Below the pieces are notes generated by a model. That model worked only from the letters and a program-made list of their open reading frames with translations. It did not search any database and was not told the origin of the DNA. 64,000 nt of DNA from Dipylidium caninum (lineage: Eukaryota; Platyhelminthes; Cestoda; Cyclophyllidea; Dipylidiidae), in assembly GCA_017562135.1 (NCBI GenBank), contig QEYB01000229.1, positions 186,001-250,000 on the forward strand, written 5' to 3'. Made by a program: the position numbers and the translations under genes. Shown here one piece after another: positions 39,501 to 49,909 of the stretch. Within the stretch, counting starts at the first letter, position 1, and every line of letters begins with the position of its first letter.

Positions 39501-42500
39501 GAGCAAGGGAGAGGGAAAGACTTTCGCCTGATGTTTTCCACAGGGCGTGAAAGTGGCTAAACGAGCTCTCTTGATGATGGCGACCATGACACTCTTTGAC
39601 ATGCCTTTCTTTTTCTTCCCATTAATCGGGGCAAAGAAGTGAACTGACATACCGGAATATTTCTGGCCTTTTCACCGCATAAATTCTATTTGATCAGCAT
39701 AGGAAGTGAAGAAGAGGAGTTTCGACGATAAATAGAGGTAGTATTTTGTTGTGTACTAATCACGACTATTAAAGTGAGGTTTTATTGGTGAAACGCTTTG
39801 ACAAGGAGGACAAAGGCAGGCGATCACTAAATGGAGGTCGGGTGAACAGCCCCTTTCTAAAATGGACTAACTGACCTGAAATTTTGCGTAGATGGTCAAC
39901 TCGCATTCTCGCGATCGCCTGCTTCCGTCGACTCATCTGTCTGTGCCACCAAGCCGCCGAGTTAGCCACGGCTGCATCCCCCTCCGCCACAACCTCCACC
40001 ATCGAAATCGGCCTCCATAGTCCTCAACTCTGCCGCGACGGCCCTCTCACCCCGCTTCAACTGCAACAACGCGCACACTTTGACCTCGCCCTGGCACGCA
40101 AACTGCGCCGCGGTGTGAACGACGCGCCCTGGCTGGTGCTGCATTTGGGTGATCTGGTGCGAGTGACTTTCATCGCCGCCACTGCGAGCAGCGATCATCT
40201 GCGTCGATTCGGTCTGTTCGCCTTGAAACAGGTTATTCAATACTTCACCCCGGTGGTGGACCCCGACTCGACTGGTGAGTTGAATGTGTGACAGCAGCAA
40301 CACGACATTCCATCTATTTGCCCTCAAAGTGACGAAAATGGGATCATCCTGAGCACTACTTTGCAGAAGGTTTGAGAATCTTGTAGCACCTTGTCTCTAG
40401 CTTGGAGTCTGGCAGTTCAACGACTCGTGTAACAGCGTACTCGCACGCGAAGCTTTTCTTGTCCATTTTGTCGCACCCTCCTTCACATTTTCACATTGTT
40501 CACGCGCCTTTGTCCTGCTAAATCAGTCGTGAGGTGATTTTGGGGAGTAAGCGGTCTAAAAAGCCCTAAATTGCTTTAAGTACGCTTCACTGTCATTTGC
40601 CAACATGGAATGGCGAGGATGTCTGCCCACGGAGTCCTAATTGCCTCGTGTCCGCAGATGCAACTCATAATCTCAGCCATATTTCACTTCCATTCTGAGG
40701 TGTGGCATCTGGTCTTCAGCCGCTGTTCGTAAATGTCGCGGCATCTCGGCGCTTGAGCGGTTAGGCTACCAGTGTATTTGACCCTCTCGAGGCAGAGTTC
40801 GTCCTGTTGCTGGAAATTTTAAACAGCAGTACTCAAATGTTCCCTTGTCACCTCGTCAATGAGAATATGGTCGTCAAACCGACTGATTTCAATAGATCCA
40901 CCGATTAAGTCCACTTTTTAAAATACTTGCAAATTCTCGAAGCCGAATGATCTACATCAGGATGGCCTCAATTTCTGCCCACTTCGGGAATTCTTCAATT
41001 AAAAAAAAAACATTCCGCTAAAGTGTTTCCATATAGTTTACGTATTTCAGTAATTCTGATTTTACTTTGTCTTTCGACGAAGGTAATTACCTTCTGGAAC
41101 AGTTCCAAGCACAAATCTCCGCAGCACTCCGTTCCCGCGTTCACCACCACTGGCAGCAGCGATGCGGCCTCCTCGTCCTCCGCCGCAGCACCGCTTCCCG
41201 ACATTACAGCAGCCGCCTGCGAGGTGTGTGCCTGCTGGCTCACCTCCGGTGTGCCCCGAGAAGCCGCCGATCTTCGTCGCGTTCACGACCTCCTTACCGC
41301 CTCACTGGAGATACTGCGTGCTCCTCCCTTCTCCATGTCCGTCTCCGCCTCCACGGCCATCTTCTCGGAGGCCTGTGTCACTCGACTCAAGTTGGCCGTG
41401 CTCACTGCTTGGGCTGAGGTGTTCATCGCAGCCGCAAGATTTCGAGAGACGGCTCTGCAGACTCTACAACTCCTTTCTATGCTAGAGAGCCACGGAAAGG
41501 ACAGTGATGCCTGTGGCGACCCTCTAGGTGACTTAGTTCAAAGACAGTTCCTTCTCATGATGGCTGGCGGAGGTTGTGGTGGAACTGGCAGTTGGGTGCA
41601 ACCCTCCGTCAACGATGCCTCGAAGCTCTTGGAGGTGTTCGAGAAAGAGGTGGATGGCGAGGATGAGGTTGACGATGCGGATGACGTTGAAGAGGAGGAC
41701 GACAATCGGGAGGGAGAGGAGGAGGGTGAGATGGGCCCATGCAGTGGAAGTGTCGATTGTGAGTCAACTGTCAACTTATGCACTATCTTAGTTCCCCATG
41801 GGCTTCAGTCCACTTTAGACTGTTAATATTCAACTTTCGACGTGGTATTAACGCTGAGCGTTCCATGGTTTCTCCATTTAACGATAAAGATGGGTGAGAA
41901 GAGGACCGTTAAATGACTCGGGACTAGGAAAGTCTATCTCAAGTGACGCATTTCCATGTCGTCTCCCGTATTATCTGCTCCATGAATAGGTTCGCCTAAC
42001 AATCTCTGTCAATACGACTTGCCGTCCTGCAAAACGTGGATTTTGGTGTTTCCCCTCCGAGGACGCTGGTGGGCTACGGCTGCTCCGGCTGGTCAACATC
42101 GCCGAATCGAATGTTGTGTAGAATCATTGCACCCTCTTTTCCTTACTAAGTTTATGATATTTATACACTCAGTCGTTGGGGTTTTGAATATCTTGTTGGG
42201 ATCGTTTTTCCGATCCTCGTCTACAAGATTACAAGAACTTGACCACCCCAACACAATTTTTAATACGGAGATTGACTTTGTCCGAGAACCCCGGAATTTG
42301 CTTACTATTCACGCGTACCTGTGATCAAAAATTCCCATGCCACTGAACAAACTTGCCAATCGCTTGTCGATCTGACATCATTGTCCATATTGGATCGCAT
42401 TCACCTGCTCCGCTGCCCACGCCTCCCTCCTTTCAATTGTTAATATGTTAAGTGAATCTCGTCCCATATTATTTTGTCATATTACTTTAACCTCTTTAAC

Positions 42501-45500
42501 CTTTAGTCAAACGGAAACGCTTCATTCGAAGATCGCGTCGCACAGTGAATGAGTCGCGTCATTCCTACCAACTTCTCTCCCTTCTCATCGGTCCCGACCT
42601 CGTCGAGCTGGCGTCCGACTGGCTGGCGGCGTTGCGCGATTTTGCGCTCATTAACCTGCCCGAAGAGCTGGCCTTCCAGCGACCCACCACCGCGGGCGCG
42701 TTCTACGATGCACAAACGGGAATAGACCAGGTCCGACCCTTCTATGCGCGTTCGTGGCTCGCGCTCCTAGAGGCTGCGACTCTGTGCTTGAACACGGAAA
42801 TGAAGTACACACCGGAATCAGCCTACTCAAGTTATGAGACCAAAGAGAAACAGACTGTCATTCCCATGACAAGGGATTCTTTCTTTCTCATTTTCGGTGC
42901 GTTCTCTTTTTGTCAAAAGTTCTCTCTCTCTTTAATATGTTGCGGAGGAATTGATGGTCTTTCGCTCTCTGTCAGATCTAGTCTTCGTGTCAGATGTTCT
43001 TCCTGCTCTGTAGCCAGTAGGTCCGGATGCCGATTACTGTTCTGCAGCGCCACAATCTGCCTCTTTATTCCCACTTTTAAGGCATAGCGATGGAGGCCAT
43101 GTCCGAAGTCATCTCCAAACCACCGACATCCGTGGTCGCCAAGTGTCTACGTATCGTAGAGTTGCTCCTTATGAATCCCCAGTCACGAATTCATCTCTTC
43201 ACCTCAACCCCACAACTCCCGGTGGAACTGATGTCAGTGTTGCATCGCATAATCCTCACTCGCGACTCCATCTACCTTCATCTCGCCTGTCTGCGTGTTC
43301 TTCACCTTCTTCTTGCCGCAGCCGACGACAGACTGCGTACAGCTATTGCTGGTAGGTGTCACCTACGTCGAGGTGCCTCTTGTTTACCTGCTCTTTTGGC
43401 CTGGTCGCCGACCCTCTCTCTCTCCGCTCTTCCTCTCTAGCCGATTTGGATCCTTCCGGGAGTGGCACCAACGAAGTCGGTGTAGAAGTCTCTTCACTTT
43501 GGCTAGAGACCGGCCAGAGTCTTGACGAATTGCTAGCCGTCCTCTATTGTCCTCACGCCTCGCACATGGAAGCCATTCAGAAAGCCCTCGAACTCGCCGA
43601 CGGTGGTGTGAGATCCTGTTTCGACGAGTCACCCGATTCTGCCTGTCGATTCACCCTTGCCACCCTGCGGGTGATTGTCTGTCTCCTCGCTCGGTATCAC
43701 CCCTCCGTTCTCCAATCATCGGCAGCAGAGAAGTCATCTCTCAAACGTTAGTGCCTTTTATTTGACTTAACAAATTGAATGTTCTCGGTGATTTGTGAGT
43801 GGCGGATATTCCCATCTCCACTAGCGTTCCCCAAATCAACAGCTGCTCGGCACAGGAAAACTCCACTCATCCTAGCCAGCGCAATCCATGCTCTCACCGC
43901 TTTACTGCGAATCGCTTCACCCGAAATCCTCTCGACTAATCCAAATCGACAGGTCTCAGGTGTTCTGCCTGTCACGTGTCGACTGGTTTCACGAGTCGCG
44001 CAGGTCAGATTTTCTGTTCCTTTTTCTTTCCTTTTTTATCCAATTTATACATTACCTTGGAAATTCTTTTTTGTTAACTCATTTATCAACTCGTCTACAT
44101 CGGTTTTTTCAGGCAGTAGACTTGTATTTAGAAATTTGTATTAGATTTGGCCGGCCCAACATTGACACGCGTAATTGAGCCGTAACTGCCTTCCCCAACC
44201 CCCACACCCCACCTTATGAACAGAGGACATTTGAGGAGTAATGCGACGAGGGATTTAACTTTAGTGATGGCAGGGCAGAACATTGTGGCGCCTGGGGGAG
44301 GAGCGTGCAAGGCTTTGTGGGTTTTCTCCTCTTTCTGTCCCTTCTCGTCCTCCTTCCCGTTTTTACTCTTCCAGTTTGGCCAAAACTACTCTTCCTGTGA
44401 AATCCGCTCAGACGGAGCCACAGGGAGGTGCTGTGTACTGCGAAAAAATGATTCACGGCCGTGATAAGTTGATTTAACGGAATTTCACTCAATTCTATTT
44501 CCTCTTTTCGACTCTATGTCAACTAAACCATAATTCTTTTCACCAGTTGGAGCTTCTGAGACCTCCGCATACTGCATCACGGAAGTCGACAGCGCCATCA
44601 TTAGCGAACTCGACAGCAGTGGAGGAGGCGGGAAAGACAGTTGACGTGGCTAGTCTCGGCTCCACCTCTTCCGTGTCCACTATTGCCGCCACCACATCGT
44701 TCGCTGGCGCCCCTGACCTCGGCACAATCTCCGCCAACGCTTTCAAGAACAATAACACAGCCGAAACGGACATCACTTCAACGAGTTCTGGTATGCCACA
44801 TTCCTCCTGTGATTATGAGTGACCGTTTACGTGGCTGTAAAAGACTCATAGGCAAAAGAATCCAATTTTGTAAAGAGTATCTAACGACAATACAAACCCG
44901 AAGAAAATGGAGACGATTGAATCCCTAAAATTGCTTAGCGGCACAATGAAAGTTGAAAAAGGGTTGCATAGATGCACGCTGAATGCGTAGTTCTTTCTTT
45001 CAGGCGGCGTAGATGCTGTCTATTCTACCACCGCCACTGCGGTAGACACAGCCGCATTCAGCACTGCTGCACGCGGCTGCGCCAGCCTCAATGCCAAGCT
45101 GGGATGGAGTCAGGAGCAGGCGTGTTTAGCCGACGCCGTGGTTGCCTTTCTCGCCGCAGTGGCCCAGCACCACTGCAGACCCACCCGCAGGCTCCCCTCC
45201 GCCGCAACCTCCGCCGGTGCTGTTGACACTAACGCTACCACCAACGGCTCCGCAGATGTCTCCACGGAGGCGGATGAAGACGCGGTTTCTAGCAGCACAC
45301 TCCCTTCCGCCATCCAACCTCGAAACGCCACCGTTGTCCCCGCCTCTGGAGACACGCCATCCTGTGAGTGGCATCAACTTGTCATCACATGCCTCCTGAC
45401 CTTCATCCAGCACGACCACACCGCCGAGTGGGTGTCAATGACAGCACTGCAGGAGACGGATGGAGTCGCGCCTGAGCATGAGGTTTGCGCCATTTTCGCA

Positions 45501-48500
45501 TTCTTGTAGCCACTAGACGTGGTGCCTTTAACCAAAGAATTCTATTTAGCTTCGCTTGATTGTGGACACTCGAGTACAAGCTGTGACTTCACACAGTTTA
45601 CAAGAGTTAGTTCCAAATCTCACTCGTTTGGATGCCGCCAATTTTGTACTCTTTAGCCGCCCTCTGAAGTTCATTTGAGATGCGTCTATCACGATATTTT
45701 CTTCCGAAATATGCACCTGTTGAAATCTGGCATTCAAGTCCTTCACTACAGGCCGAAATTTGAGTTTTTTTTTTCTGTTTTCTCAAAATGAAGGCAGTGC
45801 GATGTGGCTAAGAAACGTTTACGTGGCATAATTCTCGAAAATATGGTTGTGTCTATTACATTTTATCTTTGACCAAAACATACCTATTGCGGAAAATGCT
45901 CTTCCTTTATCATGTGTCAGAGGACGCCAGTCCTGGTCCATTTTCGCATTTTATTCCATTTCCACGTGCGCTGAATATCTCTGGCCATCACTTCAAAAGA
46001 GTTATCAAGTAGAGCTTGTTTGGAAACACCCGGATCCCAAATTTTTGTTGGACAGCGCAATTATTCCCTGCAGCTTCAGTAAATTGCTTCATACCGTCAG
46101 TATTTTCCTTTCTTCTTTCCAACTCCATTTTGCCTTTCGGTACATCAGATTTCTCACTGCTTGAAGTATAGGTCTTTGCGCATTTACGCACATTTAGTCG
46201 TAAAGAAGTAGTTCCACTTTAATTTGAGGCTTCACTTGAGTAGTTGACAGTGTAAACACTTGGGCGGTCATTTTCAATCTCACTATTATCACTAGAGTAG
46301 CCTAATAAACTTCCATCGCCACTTTCACACAATACATCCGCCTGAGACCTTGGGGAAGCACTTTTTCTCTTCCTTTTTTTTTAACTCCGGCGTTCGTTGT
46401 TGACTGCTTCAGCCGAGGCGACTTTGTTTACAGGCGTCGTTGAAAGGGAAAAGAAAGCCTAAACAAAAGGGGATGAGGACGCGACTGTGGCAGTCAAAGA
46501 ACCTACTGCAGAGTGTTCGTCGAAGGCGGTTTCTGTTGCCTCGGAGGCGTCAAAGTCTACACTGACATATGAAATAAATGACGTCTCCCAGGCGTTGTCT
46601 GTATGTCAAGGGCTTAATTCTCATAACGTTGTCTCCTCTCCCAATTTCTTCACCCTTACACTACTTTCTCGTTCAGAGGGCACTGGTTCTACAACTCATG
46701 GATTTGACATACTCGGTGCTTTGTTTCCTGTCCGATACTTTCTATGCCATTTTGTTGAGAATTCCACTCCACACTCACTCGAATCCTGCCTCTCGCCAAT
46801 TGTCCTCTTTCTTTTTATTAAACTTAAAAGCCATATTTCTGGGGCGCATTATAATTATCGCAGTAGTTTCATCCTCCACCCTAAACCGATTTGTTGGTCG
46901 TTTAACGAATGTCTGTTGCGGTGGGGACGGGAGACGGAGGAGAAGAGAGCGATGAAAGTATCTTCAAAGGGGCCCAGAGAATGAGACAAATATGCTCTCG
47001 GAATTAGGAGAGACTTGCAACGTGGCAGTTGAAGACTCCTCTTCAGAGGTTCACTTTTGAACAAATGAAAACACGACTTGACGTGTTTTCATTTTAGCGC
47101 ACTTCGAAATGCTGTTTGGCCGCGGCCTGTCTCTCGGCTCGAGTGATCGCCGCGTCACCGCTGGTGGTGTTCCGTTGCCGGGCCGTTGAGTTCGGTGTCT
47201 TCGACGCGTTGACGAGAACATGGCGCGACGCCTCGTCGCCGGTGTCGTCGCAAGCCCCCCTGAACGGCGCCTCAACCCGTGCCGTCTGTCTCTTCGCCAT
47301 CGAACTGCTCGTCAATCACCACGACGCCGATGTCAGCTCCTGCTGCGTCAAGACTCTTATGCCCTTGGTTAGTGGCTACACCACCTCTCACCTCGCTTCC
47401 TAATCACCTTTGAGCCTCCCCCTCGTCCCACGTCCGCCCACTTTCAGAAGCAGTGGAGCGCTAAAAGTTAACGCAAAATTTCTTAGAGCTGTATTTTATT
47501 TATTTGTCAAAGTAACCCTTTGCCATTCGTGCGTCGCACCGTTTATTTGATGCCAGGGAGGCCAGGAAATGTGAGAATGTCACCACTTTTTGCCAGCCAT
47601 GCCTTCTGGCGGATCGTCCGCCCCCTGGCACCACTACAAAGGGGAGTGAAAAACGGGGGGCGCTTCAGACGTCCTGCAATGGGTATTGGCAGTCGCCAAG
47701 ACGAGTGTGATTCTTACAGACAGATTTTTGGCCGGCCCTGAAAACGTGTGAATTGCTGAAGTGTCCCACACCTGACCAGGTGGCTCTCTGCTCTCGACCG
47801 GTGTCTGGCTGCTACGGCGCTAATGTCTTTTTTTTTCTAACTCGACTTGCTTGTTTACGAGGTGCGACAGGATATTTCTGTCTGAAATACTTTCGTCAAA
47901 TATTTGTTCACTTTAGTGAGTCTCAGTGCAGCATTCGTTCGAAACATTCTTGGCGACGAATGTTGCAATTGAGAATTTTTTTTGCCCCCCTAAAAGTCTG
48001 TATCACGAGGAGATCAGCTCGACTTGGACTGAATTCAATTTGGCCGCTTTAGACGCTTCGATTGCGGTGATCCCCGACGGAGAAGACGGTGAGGAAGTGA
48101 AAGGTGTACGACGACGGACAATCAAAATTGTAAAGAGCGGAAGTGGAACTGCGAGAGGGGAAAGCAGCTGAAAATGCGTACTTTCCAGAGGATGCACAGA
48201 TTTTACGCAACAGCACCTCGAATTATTTCTGATGTTGAGCATCAAATGAACTTTTTTTAAAGTGTTTTTCACCAAGGGCATATGCAAACCAAGAATTGGA
48301 AGGCAGGACGCCGTCCGCAAATTTTCGCTATGCCGTGGCTGGTGTGATGTGAACCGCGCAGAATGTTGGGACATTTTTTTGCTGTCCTCCTCGAATATAT
48401 TGGTGGGGGGGGGGGGGGGAATATCCTCCGTCACACTCTTTCCTATTTGAATGCATTTTTCAAGAGACAGTTCATTTGAAAGCTATTTCAACACGCAACA

Positions 48501-49909
48501 CGTTTTCGACTAAATGGACGAGGAATCGAAAAGGAGCAGCGACGCCTGCTCGGACAGTGACACGCAGGGAGGAAGGCGGGGAGCAGCGTATTGCTTCGAT
48601 GGGTGTCCTGATCAAGCCCAGGATGCATCTTTGGCATCGTTTTTTGCGAAATACCACACCAGAAAGTAATCACAGCGTATAATATCTATGGACATTGGTG
48701 TTTTCAGGGTAAAAGTAGAAAAATTTGCCAGTTTTTATTATCCCTACACTTTTGTTGGAGCAGAAATGACTTTAAAGTATTTGTAAAATGCTTCTCAAAT
48801 TTGGTCGGGATGTTCTCGAGTTGTCGGCTCGAGCGAACGAAACAGAAAAGGACCTCGAAGCGTTGCGTCGCGTAGAACGGATTCGACGTGTTCGGGTCGG
48901 GCATCTGAGCTCCTGATGAGGACCGCGTGGGTCCCCCTCTGCTGGTCTTCACTGCGAAATTTCATTTCCAACGATTTCTGGACTCTGCTTCTGCGATACG
49001 CGCATCCGCTGCCAATGCCAGATCACATCTTTTTCTTTGTTTTAACCCGTGCAATGTCTGTCCGAAAACCCCCTTTCGCGGAGCCCCACAATGTCGGCCG
49101 TCCAACCGGTTCGGGCATACTAATAGCCGATTTGCTCTTTTTAGAAAGTTGGGAACAATGAGCTTTCGGGTTACGCTTTGCCTATCCTCAGGGATGCGTC
49201 CGCGTGTGTTGAGAGTCAAGACACTTTGCCTTCTCCCATTCCCCGTGTCGCCTCATTGAAGTCACCTTTCAACCTTTTCCCCCCGAAACAGTGCGAGTTG
49301 TGCGTCTTTGTGTCCGTTCAGGTTTTCCACTGGCTGTATGAGCTCTCGGTGGCTACCGCCACGGCCTCGGGAGCCAGTCTCCCGATAACAGCATTGGCAA
49401 CGGAGGTCTTCGGTGAGGCGCAATCGCCGGTGTCGCAGCAGAAAGCTCGCCAACTCTTCCTCGCCCGTCTGGAGGACGCCGTTTCCGCTGCCATCGCGCT
49501 TTCTCTCAACGTTGTGGACATTGCCGAGGCTTCAGGACGTCAGAATCTTCTCGTCATTCTGCTACCTCTCTTCTGCGACCTGCTCCATGACAGCGATGCT
49601 TCTGGCGGCGGCAGTGACAGCGGCGAGGATGGAATGGTCGCGGTGCGCCAGATGCTCCATCGTCTGGCGTTAAAGAACCTTCTGGCTGTGGGTTCGTGCT
49701 ATCCCGCCGAATTTCGACATGTGGTGGCAAAGGTAACTAGTCTGAAACCGCGAATTGAGGCTGCGGTAAAGGCCTCCACCACCGCCACCGGTCACGCAGG
49801 CACTGGGGCGGCGTCGACGACGAGGTCGCAGGCCGCGTCCACTGCAGCGCAACGGCCACAACAGCGGACCGCGATCAAGTTGAAAACGAAATTCTCCAAC
49901 TTCACATAA
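15504..49909 (+). CDS. HEATR5B: HEAT repeat-containing protein 5 (HEATR5A/HEATR5B, p200 family), 26 exons
   Basis: A giant HEAT-repeat scaffold. Family knowledge: HEATR5 proteins bind aftiphilin and gamma-synergin and act with AP-1 and clathrin in endosome-Golgi traffic (yeast Laa1). Exons: 15504-15944, 16019-16174, 16248-16479, 18405-18577, 18652-19147, 20328-20614, 22545-22773, 24318-24564, 29297-29460, 30412-30642, 33724-34146, 34556-34840, 35987-36176, 37190-37365, 37860-38258, 38950-39179, 39892-40274, 41083-41758, 42507-42896, 43082-43351, 43441-43746, 43825-44003, 44547-44790, 45004-45482, 47098-47367, 49322-49909. Similarity runs end to end, from the start ([13 protein letters not shown]) through [21 protein letters not shown] and DLRRVHDLL to the family tail AIKLKTKF. 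Every phase agrees, and the total (8,142 bases, about 2,713 residues) divides by three once two extra single bases (exons 7 and 18) are discounted. It is longer than human (about 2,070) because of Ser/Ala/acidic inserts. Intron 2 has a GC donor. Orthology to 5A versus 5B is not decided. Confidence 0.96.
16480..18404 (+). other. HEATR5 intron 3
   Basis: A 1.9 kb AT-rich intron bounded by GTAAGT and TTAG in phase 1. Nothing else is recognised in it; the short open frames have no domain and no usable splice signals. Confidence 0.7.
20960..21700 (+). mobile_element. Decayed mariner-family transposase remnant in HEATR5 intron 6
   Basis: With frame jumps and stops, this stretch reads like a mariner transposase from N- to C-terminus. 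Recognisable pieces are [20 protein letters not shown] followed by CPWSTV (helix-turn-helix region, about 21130-21230), DEMQVKM and KRWLYFKE (about 21360-21440), PSARAKKV, and [19 protein letters not shown] (about 21586-21645, the catalytic HDNARPH-type block). Many stops make it clearly inactive. No terminal inverted repeats were identified by eye, so the limits are approximate. Confidence 0.75.
22723..22726 (+). other. Single-base frame disruption in HEATR5 exon 7 (CCCC run)
   Basis: The frame reads WRNAFPRST up to here and the conserved continuation [16 protein letters not shown] lies one base out of frame. With three Cs instead of four the exon is continuous and ends in phase at the 22773 donor, matching the family's PRS-KELEAEKARGDSFTWQ arrangement. 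Confidence 0.85.
24565..29296 (+). other. HEATR5 intron 8 (4.7 kb)
   Basis: The longest intron of the gene, from a GTCAGT donor to a CTCTCCAG acceptor, phase 1. It is pyrimidine-rich in places (CTCCTC runs near 25981-26001). I see no coding exon, RNA gene or recognisable transposon in it. Confidence 0.6.
30643..33723 (+). other. HEATR5 intron 10 (3.1 kb)
   Basis: Phase-0 intron with a GTTAGT donor and a TTTTTTAAG acceptor. The exons on either side align only loosely with the poorly conserved linker of the family, so a missed small exon is possible. It contains the 21 bp tandem repeat at 33238-33300 and otherwise nothing recognised. Confidence 0.55.
33238..33300. repeat. Tandem repeat, three 21 bp units
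   Basis: Three identical head-to-tail copies of a unit beginning GCAGAAAGTCATTTTGCCCC plus one base, in HEATR5 intron 10. Because 21 is a multiple of three the repeat stays open in frame on both strands (GQNDFLQ repeated on the minus strand), but splice and family evidence place it in an intron. Confidence 0.9.
36890..36955 (+). other. Possible extra (cassette) exon of HEATR5
   Basis: A 66-base segment between exons 13 and 14 is bounded by AG and GTAGTT and is symmetrical in phase 1, so its inclusion would add 22 residues without a frame change. The acceptor is weak and the peptide has no counterpart in the family that I recognise. Confidence 0.2.
40741..40815 (+). repeat. tRNA-like / SINE-like sequence candidate
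   Basis: A segment with an A-box-like TTGAGCGGTTAGGC followed about 35 bases later by a B-box-like AGTTCGTCC, in HEATR5 intron 17. The spacing fits a tRNA-derived promoter, but acceptor-stem pairing is not evident, so it is better read as a tRNA-related SINE fragment than as a tRNA gene. The call is weak. Confidence 0.25.
41132..41133 (+). other. Single-base frame disruption in HEATR5 exon 18
   Basis: The exon opens in frame as [17 protein letters not shown] and continues one base out of frame as PAFTTTG and then [12 protein letters not shown]. Dropping one T at 41132-41133 gives AALRPAF, matching the AALRPAF motif of HEATR5 proteins, and lets the exon end in phase at 41758. Confidence 0.85.
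45546..45763 (-). mobile_element. piggyBac-family transposase remnant in HEATR5 intron 24
   Basis: The minus strand reads [19 protein letters not shown], then [17 protein letters not shown], then [17 protein letters not shown]. This order matches the piggyBac transposase core (RPLLDHLN-RF, SIDESM-PFKGR, KP-RFGIKL-VLCDS). The second Asp-Glu-Ser block has become DAS, and the flanks are not open, so it is a dead fragment of about 70 codons. No terminal repeats or TTAA target sites were assigned. Confidence 0.65.
46478..46600 (+). other. Possible extra (cassette) exon of HEATR5
   Basis: An open stretch of 41 codons (reading [17 protein letters not shown] near its start) ends at a GTATGT donor and starts after an AG in phase 0, so including it between exons 24 and 25 would keep the frame. 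The acceptor lacks a pyrimidine tract and the peptide has no family counterpart, so it is only a candidate. Confidence 0.25.

Noticed and set aside
44114..44178. Possible HEATR5 exon ([15 protein letters not shown])
   Set aside because: It ends in a stop, and its only donor would put exon 23 in a frame that terminates; exon 22 joins exon 23 directly in phase 0.
48404..48420. Long G run
   Set aside because: A simple homopolymer in an intron; possible sequencing artefact and no further structure.
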